This document shows positions 46,503 through 55,282 of a stretch of DNA of 64,000 nucleotides, one piece after another (the stretch's first letter is position 1; the number at the start of each line of letters is the position of its first letter). The notes beneath the pieces were generated by a model. It searched no databases. It saw only the letters and a program-made list of their open reading frames with translations, and was not told the DNA's origin. This stretch comes from CAWJHE01 sp963842455. Lineage in GTDB: Bacteria; Chloroflexota; Anaerolineae; Anaerolineales; UBA4823. The DNA lies in assembly GCA_963842455.1 (NCBI GenBank), contig CAWJHE010000014.1, positions 186,001-250,000 on the forward strand, given 5' to 3'. A program made the translations under genes and the position numbers.

Positions 46503-47154
46503 TCTAAGGCAGCGTGAAGTGAAGCAGCAACTCGAAAAACAGCAAATCCAGGCCTGCCTGGAAAACGCCAAACGGCAAGAACTCCAGTTTGCGGTGGAAT
46601 TTCCTGAGCTGCAGGCATACCTGTCTGGTCCTCCCAGACCAGCCGCTGTCCTGATCCCCTTTTTGATGAAAGACGACGGCTGGCATTTGCTCTTCACCCG
46701 CCGGACAACTGCCTTGCAAGAGCACAGCGGGCAGGTCGCCTTCCCTGGAGGCAGAATGGATCCGCTGGATGAAAATCCATATGCAACCGCTTTGCGTGAA
46801 GCACAAGAGGAAATTAGCCTGGCGCCCAAAGATGTTCAGGTGCTTGGTCGCTTAAACGATTATCTGACGATTACAAATTACCTGGTAACGCCTGTTGTGG
46901 GAATCATGCCCTGGCCTTATCCCCTGCACGCCTCTCCCCACGAAGTCAGCCGGGTTTTCACCATTCCTTTGGACTGGCTGGCTGATCCCCAGCATCACGA
47001 AATACGCCAGCGTGCAATCCCCGGTCGGGAGAAACCCGTACCCGTCGTTTATTTTCAATCCTACGCTGGCGAAATTTTATGGGGCGCAACAGCCCGTTTT
47101 ACCCTGGATTTATTGGAAATGCTAAACCTTAACGGCTCAGCAAACAAACATTAG
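46486..47154 (+). CDS. NUDIX hydrolase, CoA-pyrophosphatase-like
   Basis: 222 residues. The NUDIX box is GGRMDPLDENPYATALREAQEEISL, matching Gx5Ex7REUxEExGU apart from the last Gly. Before it, TRRTTALQEHSGQVAFPGG is the NuCoA signature (LLTxRSxxLxxHxGQVAFPGG) of CoA pyrophosphatases, which split CoA into phosphopantetheine and 3',5'-ADP. The likely start is TTG 46486, placed behind GAGGCGG inside the trmI gene; no ATG is available until well inside the domain. The frame is also open back to 46360, without a start signal. Confidence 0.85.
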   Translation: MSGIIDLRQREVKQQLEKQQIQACLENAKRQELQFAVEFPELQAYLSGPPRPAAVLIPFLMKDDGWHLLFTRRTTALQEHSGQVAFPGGRMDPLDENPYATALREAQEEISLAPKDVQVLGRLNDYLTITNYLVTPVVGIMPWPYPLHASPHEVSRVFTIPLDWLADPQHHEIRQRAIPGREKPVPVVYFQSYAGEILWGATARFTLDLLEMLNLNGSANKH

Positions 47155-47175
47155 CATCAAGGCTATAGAAGAAAA

Positions 47176-47213
47176 AAAAGACCTGCCAGCGGGAAAAGCC
47201 AGCAGGTCTTTGT
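47176..47213. terminator. Bidirectional terminator between the NUDIX gene and rplY
   Basis: Stem aaagacctgc / gcaggtcttt with an inner GC-rich part, A-run on the left and TTTG on the right, so it can end both converging genes. Confidence 0.85.
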
Positions 47214-47236
47214 TAACCCTGACAAAAAACGGGGAT

Positions 47237-47881
47237 TTAGTCCTCGTCTTCTTCTTCTTTCTTGCCTTTTTCGATGACTTCAGGTTCTGCTTCACCCAAG
47301 GATTCCATCGCTTCCAGTGCAGCTTCGGAAATCGGGGCTGTTATCAGAACAATCATCTCATCAGGATCGGTCAGCACTTCAACACCTTCGGGTGTTTGCA
47401 GGTCTTTAACAAAAACGCCATCGCCAATGTCTTTCAGGTCAGCCAGGTTGACTTCAATGATCTCTGGTAGATCGCCCGGTAAACATTCGACTTCGACCTC
47501 TTCTTGACCAGTAACCATCACGCCATCCTTGTCTTTGACGGCTGATGAAGCGCCAACCAGTTCAATACGGACCATAGCGCGCATCTTCTCAGTCATGGAG
47601 ACTTCCTGAAAATCCAGGTGAATCAGTGAACCAGATACCGGGTCACGCTGTTTTTGGCGCACGACCACATTATGAGGTAGACCATCTACTTCTAAGACCA
47701 TCAGGGTTGAACCACCGACGCCTCCCAAAGTAAGGCTGGTGACATGGTGCGGTAAAGAGATTGAATAAGGATCCATATTGCGTCCATAGACCACTGCAGG
47801 CAGTAAACCTTCACGGCGCAAGGCGCGCACCTGTTTGCCAGTTACCTGGCGAGATGTTGCTTTCAGTACGATTTTATCCAT
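47237..47881 (-). CDS. rplY: 50S ribosomal protein L25 (general stress CTC form)
   Basis: 214 residues. The L25 domain that binds 5S rRNA (VLKATSRQVTGKQVRALRREGLLPAVVYG) is followed by the longer CTC-type beta domain (VSMTEKMRAMVRIELVG, then EVEVECLPGDLPEIIEVNLADL) and an acidic tail (EKGKKEEEDED). ATG 47881 is preceded by AGGAAGG; the frame continues upstream without a start signal. It is a monocistronic gene with a 14-bp palindrome about 70 bases upstream. Confidence 0.94.
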   Translation of the reverse strand: MDKIVLKATSRQVTGKQVRALRREGLLPAVVYGRNMDPYSISLPHHVTSLTLGGVGGSTLMVLEVDGLPHNVVVRQKQRDPVSGSLIHLDFQEVSMTEKMRAMVRIELVGASSAVKDKDGVMVTGQEEVEVECLPGDLPEIIEVNLADLKDIGDGVFVKDLQTPEGVEVLTDPDEMIVLITAPISEAALEAMESLGEAEPEVIEKGKKEEEDED

Positions 47882-47949
47882 TGTTTCCTTCCTCGGAGCC
47901 CTCTCACCCGGTTTGTCCCGGATTACCCTGCTCCTACGGTAAATGATGT

Positions 47950-47963
47950 CCGGCATATGCCGG
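47950..47963. promoter_or_regulatory. 14-bp perfect palindrome upstream of rplY
   Basis: CCGGCATATGCCGG, symmetric about its centre, about 70 bases before the L25 start. A dimeric regulator could bind it; no second copy seen nearby. Confidence 0.4.
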
Positions 47964-48025
47964 TGAATGATACAGGTTTTTGCGACTGCTATTCCTGGAC
48001 AGAACGTAATCGCAGATTGCCTGGG

Positions 48026-48571
48026 TTAACCAATCCTTCGTTTCAATAAGCGCATAACCAGCAGCACCATTCCCATGCCGATTCCAGCGCTTAAACCGGC
48101 CAATAAGGCACGCGGGGTATCAACCATGGTTTCTACCTGCCCCTCTACTTTGGAGGTCAACAGCAGGGTAGTTCGAATCTTGTCGGCTTTTACCTGGCTG
48201 GCTATTACGAATGCCGCCTGGCTGCCTTCGAGATGAGCGGAATCAGCCACCAATGCGCCAATATTGCTCTCCTTGGCATGGAATTCACCTGTGTTGGCCA
48301 GCAAAATCAAAGCATCCGTGCCATCCAGATCGCCAGCATTGACAAGCAAAGCCAGGCTGTCCTGTATGGTAGCTTGCTGAACTTGGATACCTGCCAAAAA
48401 AGCATTATGTCCTTCAACCTGGTCCGCCATTACCTGGTTTGTGAAACCGCCAGAGATGTGCACAATATCAGCCTTAACCGATTCCACATTGGTATTCGAA
48501 AGCGTAACGGTTTCTGCAACTACACTGCTGTAATCGCTGCCCATTTCTTCAACAACCGGTTGTTCATCCAT
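48026..48571 (-). CDS. Tail-anchored protein with a short repeat solenoid, unknown function
   Basis: 181 residues from ATG 48571 (GAAAGGA upstream). The middle (about 18-145) has periodic short beta-type segments of 10-12 residues with small and aliphatic residues (VTLSNTNVESVKADIVHISGG, ALLVNAGDLDGTDALILLANTGEF, ESNIGALVADSAHLEGSQAA), as in polymer-forming beta-helices of the bactofilin kind. The C-terminus holds one membrane helix (ALLAGLSAGIGMGMVLLVMRLL) ending in KRR. It is probably anchored in the membrane with the solenoid in the cytoplasm. No family was recognised. Confidence 0.65.
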   Translation of the reverse strand: MDEQPVVEEMGSDYSSVVAETVTLSNTNVESVKADIVHISGGFTNQVMADQVEGHNAFLAGIQVQQATIQDSLALLVNAGDLDGTDALILLANTGEFHAKESNIGALVADSAHLEGSQAAFVIASQVKADKIRTTLLLTSKVEGQVETMVDTPRALLAGLSAGIGMGMVLLVMRLLKRRIG

Positions 48572-48716
48572 ACAGTCGATCCTTTCTTCAGGGTAAGGAA
48601 ATCTTACGCCCATCATCTTTTGCTGTGACCATAGCTTACCATGCAGCACAAAAATACCCCCTGCCTTTGGGGGCTATCAACGGATATGCATTTTAGCGCC
48701 TTACACATGAGATGTC

Positions 48717-48786
48717 AAGCATTTTCTACTTTGCTTAAGGGGACATTTCTACTTGGCTTGACAGCATTTTCTGCTTTGACAGCTTT
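48717..48786. repeat. Three degenerate copies of CATTTTCTACTTTG in the PFK upstream region
   Basis: Copies near 48719, 48743 and 48766 read CATTTTCTACTTTG, CATTTCTACTTGG and CATTTTCTGCTTTG, 22-25 bases apart. Their spacing recalls transposase-binding repeats of IS ends (compare 27405-27502). A TATAAT follows at 48804-48809. Confidence 0.55.
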
Positions 48787-48842
48787 TTCCTATCTGGGTA
48801 AGATATAATTCAGACAATAAATGAGGTATAAGGAGTCATTAT

Positions 48843-51092
48843 ATGAATACACCTTCACTTTCAAAAATTGGCGTACTCACCAGCGGAGGTGATGCCCAGG
48901 GGATGAATGCGGCTGTGCGAGCCGTGGTACGGACGGCGCTTGACCAGAGTGTGGATGTCTACGCGATTTATGAAGGCTATGAGGGTATGGTACAGGGCGG
49001 CGATTATATCAAGCCGCTTAGCTGGGAATCGGTGGGCGGCATTTTACATCGCGGCGGAACGGTGATTGGCACCGCCCGCAGCGATGATTTCCGCACGCGT
49101 GAAGGCCGGCTCAAGGCTGCCTGCAACCTGCTGATCAATGATATCGATAGCCTGGTGATTATCGGCGGAGATGGCAGCCTGACCGGCGCCAACATTTTCC
49201 GCCAGGAATGGACCAGCTACTTAAGCGAACTGGTAGAAACCGGAAGGGTTGACCCAGAGAAAGCTGCTCAGCATCCTTATCTAAAAATTGTAGGCCTGGT
49301 AGGCTCCATCGACAATGATATGTACGGCACGGATATGACCATTGGCGCAGATTCGGCCTTGCACCGCATCACCGAGGCAATTGACGCCATCAGCAGCACA
49401 GCAGCCAGCCACCAGCGCTCATTTGTGGTAAAAGTGATGGGGCGCAATTGCGGTTACCTGGCTCTGATGGGCGCCCTGGCAACCGGTTCTGATTGGGTTC
49501 TGATCCCGGAAAATCCTCCCGATGTGGAAAACTGGCAAGAAGTGATGGTGGAACGCATGAAAGCCGGTCGCAAAGCCGGCAGGCGGGATACGATTGTGGT
49601 CATGGCTGAGGGGGCACGCGACCGGCAAGGCAAGTACATCGGCAGCTCGGAAGTGGCCAAAGTGATGGAAGACGCCATGGGTGAAGAAGTACGGGTCACT
49701 GTGCTGGGGCATGTGCAGCGCGGCGGATCCCCGAGCGCCTTCGACCGCAACCTGGGCACCTTGCTTGGTCATGCAGCTGTGGAAACCCTGATCAATTCGA
49801 ATGCGGAAAGCGAGCCGCAACTGATTGGTCTGCGCGGCAACCGCATCACGGCTTCACCCCTGATGGAAAACGTGGAAAAAACCCAATCCGTAGCCAAAGC
49901 GGTCACCGAGCAAAATTATGAACAAGCCATGGCGCTGCGCGGAAACAGTTTCAAAGAAGCCTTTGACACACTCAAAACCATGTTACGCGCTTTGCCCCAT
50001 GCTCCTGCCCCAATGCAAAAACGACATCGTCTGGCAATTGTCCATGCCGGTGCACCTGCTCCCGGGATGAACGCAGCTGTGCGTGCGGCAGTGCGGATTG
50101 GCATGGATCGCGGGCATATCATGCTGGGTGTAAGGAATGGTTTCCAAGGTTTGATCGATGAAGAAATACAGGAAATGGAATGGATGAGTGTTAACGGATG
50201 GGCATCGCGCGGTGGTTGTGAATTGGGCACCAATCGCAAAGTTCCCAATGGCAGTGATTTCTATGGGATAGCCCGCGCCATCGAAAAGCACCATATTGAT
50301 GGCCTTTTGATTGTTGGGGGTTGGGCTGGATATGAGACAGCTTTTCAATTGCTTAAAATGCGCGACAATTACCCGGCATTCAAAATTCCCATGGTTTGTT
50401 TGCCAGCATCCATCAACAACAACTTGCCAGGTTCAGAGCTCAGCATTGGGGCTGATACGGCGTTGAATAATATCGTGGAAGCAGTCGATAAGATCAAGGA
50501 TTCCGCTGTTGCCCTGCGACGCTGTTTCGTAGTCGAAGTGATGGGTCGCAATTGCGGCTACCTGGCGCTTTACGGTGGACTGGCTACCGGTGCGGAACGG
50601 GTTTATATCAGCGAAGAAGGCGTCACTCTCAAAGACTTGCAGGATGATGTCGCCAAGCTCATTTATGGATTTTCCCATGGCAAACGCCTGGGGTTGATGA
50701 TCCGCAACGAGAATGCCAATAAAGTATACACGACCTCTTTCATGGTTTCTCTCTTCGAAGAGGAAGGCAAGGACCTGTTCGATGTACGCCAGGCTATCCT
50801 GGGGCACCTGCAGCAGGGCGGCAATCCATCCCCCTTTGACCGCATCCAGGCCACCCGACTGGCTACTCGTTGCATCGATTATTTGATTGAGAATGTAGAA
50901 AACCAAACCCAGGAATGTGCATTTATTGGGCTACAAGGCAGGGAAATTCGCTTTACCAAACTGGAAGATTTTGACCGCGTGGCAGATTTGAAACAGCAGC
51001 GTCCTAAAGATCAATGGTGGTTAAGCATTCGCCCAATTGCCAAAACCCTGGCTCAACCAGGACCCAAGGCTTATAACGAGGAGCATGGATAA
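48843..51092 (+). CDS. pfk: Double-length 6-phosphofructokinase (tandem PFK domains)
   Basis: 749 residues, two PFK domains in one chain. The N-terminal half is catalytic: LTSGGDAQGMNAAVRA (ATP loop), VIIGGDGSLTGA (the Gly of ATP-dependent enzymes), GSIDNDMYGTDMTIGADSA (catalytic Asp) and MGRNCGYLAL. In the C-terminal half (from about 395) the same positions read HAGAPAPGMNAAVRA, VGGWAGYE and ASINNNLPGSELSIGADTA, so the catalytic Asp is replaced and the ATP site altered, as in the regulatory half of eukaryotic PFKs. It phosphorylates fructose 6-phosphate. AAGGAG precedes the ATG; the S41 gene overlaps its end by 8 bases. Confidence 0.93.
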   Translation: MNTPSLSKIGVLTSGGDAQGMNAAVRAVVRTALDQSVDVYAIYEGYEGMVQGGDYIKPLSWESVGGILHRGGTVIGTARSDDFRTREGRLKAACNLLINDIDSLVIIGGDGSLTGANIFRQEWTSYLSELVETGRVDPEKAAQHPYLKIVGLVGSIDNDMYGTDMTIGADSALHRITEAIDAISSTAASHQRSFVVKVMGRNCGYLALMGALATGSDWVLIPENPPDVENWQEVMVERMKAGRKAGRRDTIVVMAEGARDRQGKYIGSSEVAKVMEDAMGEEVRVTVLGHVQRGGSPSAFDRNLGTLLGHAAVETLINSNAESEPQLIGLRGNRITASPLMENVEKTQSVAKAVTEQNYEQAMALRGNSFKEAFDTLKTMLRALPHAPAPMQKRHRLAIVHAGAPAPGMNAAVRAAVRIGMDRGHIMLGVRNGFQGLIDEEIQEMEWMSVNGWASRGGCELGTNRKVPNGSDFYGIARAIEKHHIDGLLIVGGWAGYETAFQLLKMRDNYPAFKIPMVCLPASINNNLPGSELSIGADTALNNIVEAVDKIKDSAVALRRCFVVEVMGRNCGYLALYGGLATGAERVYISEEGVTLKDLQDDVAKLIYGFSHGKRLGLMIRNENANKVYTTSFMVSLFEEEGKDLFDVRQAILGHLQQGGNPSPFDRIQATRLATRCIDYLIENVENQTQECAFIGLQGREIRFTKLEDFDRVADLKQQRPKDQWWLSIRPIAKTLAQPGPKAYNEEHG

Positions 51093-52263
51093 ACCAAAGT
51101 TTTTCTCAAAGCCATTTCTACAGGCTTTCTTCGGGGTTTTGAGCGCAATCATGTTCCTGGCAGCCGCTTTTCTGAGCGGATACTACTTTCACGCCAGCCA
51201 GGAGACTTTGCCCCAATTTGAAATCCTGGAAGAGGCTTATCAAATTCTGGTTCATCACAGCTATCAGGAAGCTCCAGACGAGCAAAGATTGGAATATGCC
51301 ATGATCCACGGGCTGGTGGGAGCATACCAGGACCCGTACACCTTTTTCCAGGAACCGGACCAGCATGAGCTGGCTACCATTAACCTGGAAGGCGCCTACG
51401 GCGGGATCGGGGCTGAGCTGCTCAAAGATGATGTCGGTTTTTGGATCCTTTTTCCCTATCCAAATAGCCCCGCAGAGATCGCTGGGGTGCTGAAAGGGGA
51501 TCTATTGCTGGCCGTTGACGACCTGGCTATCACCTCCGATACAGACCTGGACCGGATCAAAGCCGCCATCTTCGGTCCGGTAGGTGAGGCTGTGAAGGTT
51601 GAAATTGCTCGCCCGCCCGGTGATAAGCCAATCCGCTTGACGATCGTGCGCGGAGAATACTTAACCCCTTCGGTCAGTTATCGCATCGACCCGGATGAAG
51701 CCCGCCTGGGCATTCTGTCCATCCATTTGATCGGCTCGCAAACCATCGATGAGCTCATAACGGCGATTGAAACCCTAAAAACACAAGGCGCGACCCACTT
51801 TGTCATGGACTTGCGCCATAACCCGGGAGGCTACCTTGCTTCAGGAGTCGATATCGCCCGCTTATTCCTGACAGATGGAGATATCTTGGTGCAACAATAC
51901 CGTCACAAGGCGGCAGAAACCCAAAAAGTTGAAATACCCGGGAAATTCACAGAGTTTCCCTTAGTAGTCCTGATCGGCGAAGGCACAGCCAGTGCAGCTG
52001 AAGTGGTAGCGGGCGCCCTGCAAGTCAACCAGCGAGCCATCTTGATTGGGGAAAATAGTTACGGCAAAGACACCATCCAGCAAGTGTTTGTTCTCAGTGA
52101 TGCATCCAGCCTGCGAGTGACTGCTGCCTATTGGTGGGTGCCTGGACTTGAGAGCACCTTTCCTGAACAGGGGTTAATTCCCGATCTCTACGCTCCCAAA
52201 TTTGAGAATCCAAATCAAACCGATCCTGCGCTCCAGGTTGTCAAAGCTTATTTTTTCCCATAG
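51085..52263 (+). CDS. ctpA: S41-family C-terminal processing peptidase
   Basis: 392 residues; ATG 51085 (preceded by CGAGGAG) lies inside the end of the PFK gene. One N-terminal membrane helix (FFGVLSAIMFLAAAFLSGYYF) anchors it, with the rest outside. A PDZ domain follows (YGGIGAELL, SPAEIAGVLKGDLLLAVDD). The catalytic Ser is in GEGTASAAEVVAGAL and the Lys in GENSYGKDTIQQ, the Ser-Lys dyad of CtpA/Prc. DLRHNPGGYLASGVDIA is a further family block. It cleaves protein C-termini in the cell envelope. Confidence 0.92.
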   Translation: MDKPKFFSKPFLQAFFGVLSAIMFLAAAFLSGYYFHASQETLPQFEILEEAYQILVHHSYQEAPDEQRLEYAMIHGLVGAYQDPYTFFQEPDQHELATINLEGAYGGIGAELLKDDVGFWILFPYPNSPAEIAGVLKGDLLLAVDDLAITSDTDLDRIKAAIFGPVGEAVKVEIARPPGDKPIRLTIVRGEYLTPSVSYRIDPDEARLGILSIHLIGSQTIDELITAIETLKTQGATHFVMDLRHNPGGYLASGVDIARLFLTDGDILVQQYRHKAAETQKVEIPGKFTEFPLVVLIGEGTASAAEVVAGALQVNQRAILIGENSYGKDTIQQVFVLSDASSLRVTAAYWWVPGLESTFPEQGLIPDLYAPKFENPNQTDPALQVVKAYFFP

Positions 52264-52274
52264 GAACTTCCAAT

Positions 52275-53258
52275 ATGAATCGAAATGACCCACGAAGAAA
52301 CGCTCCCATGCAACGGAGAACGAACGTCCCCGGTCAATTCCAGCCGCAAAAGGGTTATGTACAAATGCCAGTGGATGAATATGCGCGTACGATGCAGGCT
52401 CGAGCAGCCAATCGCAGATCAAGCTCCTCCTGCTGCTTACACCCAGCTGGCTGTTTTCTGATGCTCTCCAGCGTTGTGCTGGTTGCCCTGGTCCTGGGTG
52501 CATATTTTCTGCTGCCCTTCCGCACCAATATTCTGCTGCTGGGCATGGATTACGCCGACCCTGGATTTACGGCGGCGCGCACCGATACCATCATTCTGAC
52601 TACCTTCTTGCCGCACAAGCCCTATCTGGGTGTCCTATCCATCCCCAGGGATTTGTGGGTGAATATCCCAGGCGTCGGAGAAAACCGGATCAACACAGCC
52701 CATTTCTTTGCCGAAGCAGCCCAGCCGGGGACGGGTTCTGCAGCGGCTGAACAAACGGTCGAAGAAAATTTTGGCGTTGAAGTTGATTATCGTATGCGTA
52801 TTCGCTTTGAAGGTTTCCGTGAAGTGGTCGATGAGCTGGGTGGTGTCGACATCGAGCTCAGTGAACCAATGGCGGGATACCCTGCCGGCGTGCACCATCT
52901 TACCGGGAACAAGGCTCTGGCCTTCGTGCGCAATCGCGCCGATTCAGATGACTTCTTCCGCATGCAGCATGGACAGATCATGCTAAAGGCAATCTTCAAA
53001 CACATGCTCAAACCCCAGGTATGGCCGCACATCCCAGGCGCGATGTTGGCCTTGTGGAACGCCACCGATACGAATGTGCCAGTGGTACTCTGGCCACGCT
53101 TGGGAATGACTCTTCTACGCCTGGGTCCTGACGGTGTGGACAATCGCATCATCAGCCGGGACATGGTTTTGCCCTTCACGACAAACCAGGGCGCCATGGT
53201 GCTTGCTCCCCAATGGAACCTGATCAATCCTGTGCTGCTGGAGATGTTTGGAGAATAA
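52275..53258 (+). CDS. LytR-CpsA-Psr (LCP) family envelope protein
   Basis: 327 residues. A basic, Gln-rich cytoplasmic start precedes one membrane helix (LMLSSVVLVALVLGAYFLL). The LCP domain has ILLLGMDY, RTDTIILTTF and SIPRDLWVNIPG with the Arg and Asp residues that bind polyprenyl-diphosphate, then GENRINTAHFF and NKALAFVRNRADSDDFFRMQ. LCP enzymes transfer glycopolymers from the lipid carrier to the wall or other acceptors. Two Cys in the pre-membrane SSCCLHPAGC region are unusual. The gene follows the S41 protease by 11 bases. Confidence 0.92.
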   Translation: MNRNDPRRNAPMQRRTNVPGQFQPQKGYVQMPVDEYARTMQARAANRRSSSSCCLHPAGCFLMLSSVVLVALVLGAYFLLPFRTNILLLGMDYADPGFTAARTDTIILTTFLPHKPYLGVLSIPRDLWVNIPGVGENRINTAHFFAEAAQPGTGSAAAEQTVEENFGVEVDYRMRIRFEGFREVVDELGGVDIELSEPMAGYPAGVHHLTGNKALAFVRNRADSDDFFRMQHGQIMLKAIFKHMLKPQVWPHIPGAMLALWNATDTNVPVVLWPRLGMTLLRLGPDGVDNRIISRDMVLPFTTNQGAMVLAPQWNLINPVLLEMFGE

Positions 53259-53309
53259 GTTTTCAATTCTCCCAAGCCAGCAATCACAGCCTATGTTAAA
53301 ATAGACCCA

Positions 53310-53762
53310 ATGAGCATAAAAATCGTTGCAACCAACCGTAAAGCAAGCCATGAATATTTTCTCCTGGAAAATTTCGAAGCCGGGTTAGCCTTGCAAGGCA
53401 GTGAAATTAAATCGATTCGCGCCGGGCAGATGAGCCTGGCAGAAGCTTATATCCGCACAGATGGAAAAGAAGCCTGGCTGGTCGAGGCGCATGTCGCCCC
53501 TTACGAACAGGCTAGCATCTACAATCATGAACCGCGCCGCCCAAGAAAATTGCTCATGCACAAAAAAGAAATCCGTTATATGTGGAATGAAGTCCGCCAA
53601 AAAGGAGTTACCATTATTCCTTTGAAGGTGTACCTGAAAGATGGGCGCGCCAAAATTGAGATTGCCCTTGCTAAAGGGAAGAAGCTCTATGACAAACGAG
53701 AAACCATTGCCAAAAGGGACTTTCAAAGGGAAGTGGAGCGGGGTTTCAAGAATCGACCATAA
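53310..53762 (+). CDS. smpB: SsrA-binding protein SmpB
   Basis: 150 residues, full length. SmpB binds tmRNA and delivers it to stalled ribosomes. Conserved features are NRKASHEYFLLENFEAGLALQGSEIKSIRAGQ (OB-fold strands), YEQASIYNHEPRRPRKLLMHKKEI, and the tmRNA-contacting tail GKKLYDKRETIAKRDFQREVER. No strong RBS is visible before the ATG; a TATGTTAAAAT lies about 15 bases upstream and may be a -10 element of a short-leader promoter. The next gene begins 74 bases inside it. Confidence 0.97.
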   Translation: MSIKIVATNRKASHEYFLLENFEAGLALQGSEIKSIRAGQMSLAEAYIRTDGKEAWLVEAHVAPYEQASIYNHEPRRPRKLLMHKKEIRYMWNEVRQKGVTIIPLKVYLKDGRAKIEIALAKGKKLYDKRETIAKRDFQREVERGFKNRP

Positions 53763-54549
53763 GCCCAATCCTTCCACAATTTCCGGTGTCAACCGCCAGG
53801 ATGCGGCTGTTAAACAGGAAATTTACACGCGGCTGATCCCCGATGAATTAATTCAAAAATTTAATATCCCCAGTACCTACCAGGATTCTGATGGAAACCC
53901 TTTGTTATTCTTGCATTGTCCGGATGGCAGCGCCACCACAGAGATGGAGCTCTACCACCAGAACGGTTTCCAGGATCCGATCCTATACGGGCAGATCAGC
54001 GACACGCTCAACGGTCAAGTGCATGTGATGCTCTATGTGCTGAATGACCCTAACTCGGAGCGCTTCAACATCGACCACTTGCCGAATGGCGACTCAACAG
54101 AGTTCGGAACCGTTTCTCGCAACCTGCCAGCCGAGATTGCTGCTATGCACTACGGACTGGCGCCTGGGCAGGTACGCCGCGGCCTGCGCATGCTGGGTGA
54201 AGCAATCCAGGCCTTTGAGCGCTTTGTTGAAAGCCTGGACCAGCAAATCTACTTTGTTGAGCCCTTGTATTACCATAATGCTATCATTTTCGAACGCTAT
54301 GGATTATCCTATGCAAAAGGTCGGCGGCTGATGCAGAGAATCCAGGAAGGTTTCGAGCCAGGCGGTGACCTGCGCGAAAAACTGGATAGCTCGACACCCT
54401 TTCGCCAGCCTGAGGCTGCCAGCAGCATTCGCCTGCGGTCCTGGGCAATTCACGATCAAATCCTGGGGGAGATCTACCGGGATGTCACCATGTACAAAAC
54501 CATCGGTCAGCAAGCGCAGGTAAACACCTGCCCTGGGATTGAATGGTAG
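53689..54549 (+). CDS. Conserved hypothetical protein overlapping smpB
   Basis: 286 residues. ATG 53689 gives a 74-base overlap with smpB, longer than usual; the protein character in the overlap (KPLPKGTFKGKWSGVSRIDHKP) is modest, so a start nearer 53800 cannot be excluded. The body has EIYTRLIPDELIQKF, LLFLHCPDGSATTEMELYH, YGQISDTLNGQVHVMLYVLNDP, and a helical second half (AIQAFERFVESLDQQIYFVEPLYYHNA). No catalytic motif known to me. It lies between smpB and a membrane kinase-like gene, 14 bases before the latter. Confidence 0.7.
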   Translation: MTNEKPLPKGTFKGKWSGVSRIDHKPNPSTISGVNRQDAAVKQEIYTRLIPDELIQKFNIPSTYQDSDGNPLLFLHCPDGSATTEMELYHQNGFQDPILYGQISDTLNGQVHVMLYVLNDPNSERFNIDHLPNGDSTEFGTVSRNLPAEIAAMHYGLAPGQVRRGLRMLGEAIQAFERFVESLDQQIYFVEPLYYHNAIIFERYGLSYAKGRRLMQRIQEGFEPGGDLREKLDSSTPFRQPEAASSIRLRSWAIHDQILGEIYRDVTMYKTIGQQAQVNTCPGIEW

Positions 54550-54562
54550 CGCCTGTTTTCCC

Positions 54563-55282
54563 ATGGAGTCAAATATGTTTTCCAACAACATCCTGGCGGT
54601 AGTATTCACATTTGCCTTGATCCTGGTCTGGCTGCGAATCTTAGATTTTGCAGCCCACCGCGGCTGGTTAAGCAGCCACCTCAGCCGGAAGCTTATCCAC
54701 ACGGGCACAGGTCCAGTTTTCGTTTTGTGCTGGTTGTTGTTCGATCATTCAACCTTTTCACCCTACCTGGCGGCCCTGGTTCCTTTCGCCATCACGCTAC
54801 AATTTCTGCTGGTTGGCTTGGGAGTGATGCGCGACGAGGCAGCCGTCAAAGCACTGTCTCGTTCAGGAGACCGGCGTGAAATCCTAAAAGGTCCCTTGTA
54901 TTACGGTATTATTTTCGTACTGCTCACCATTCTCTACTGGAAAAATTCACCAATTGGCATGATTGCCCTGATGGTCCTGAGCGGCGGAGACGGACTGGCT
55001 GATATCATTGGCCGCCGATTCGGTATACACAAGCTTCCCTGGAATCAGGGTAAATCCTGGGCCGGCAGCCTGGGTATGTTTTTTGGCGCGTGGGGGTTCT
55101 CGTTGCTCGTGCTATGGGTATACCACGCTGTAGGTATCTTCCCACAACCGGTCGGGGCTTACCTCCTGCCAGTGACCTTGATATCCCTGGCTTGTACCTT
55201 AGTTGAGACCTTGCCAGTGAAGGATATGGACAACATCACCATCACCCTCACCGCGCTGCTGCTGGGGCATCTATTGATATAG
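54563..55282 (+). CDS. Phytol/dolichol kinase-like CTP-dependent membrane protein
   Basis: 239 residues from ATG 54563 (ATG 54575 also possible). Seven or so membrane helices. The SRKLIHTGTGPVFVLCW motif and the LSGGDGLADIIGRRFG segment (Asp-rich nucleotide site with the GDGxAxxxGRxxG pattern), followed by NQGKSWAGSLGMFFGAWG, mark the family of phytol kinase VTE5, dolichol kinase and phosphatidate cytidylyltransferase. It probably phosphorylates a prenyl alcohol. A polyprenyl synthase lies at 35.8 kb. Substrate not determined. Confidence 0.83.
   Translation: MESNMFSNNILAVVFTFALILVWLRILDFAAHRGWLSSHLSRKLIHTGTGPVFVLCWLLFDHSTFSPYLAALVPFAITLQFLLVGLGVMRDEAAVKALSRSGDRREILKGPLYYGIIFVLLTILYWKNSPIGMIALMVLSGGDGLADIIGRRFGIHKLPWNQGKSWAGSLGMFFGAWGFSLLVLWVYHAVGIFPQPVGAYLLPVTLISLACTLVETLPVKDMDNITITLTALLLGHLLI

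Noticed and set aside
47950..47963. The CCGGCATATGCCGG palindrome as a proven operator
   Set aside because: A single short palindrome without a neighbouring regulator or second copy is not enough; listed only at low confidence.
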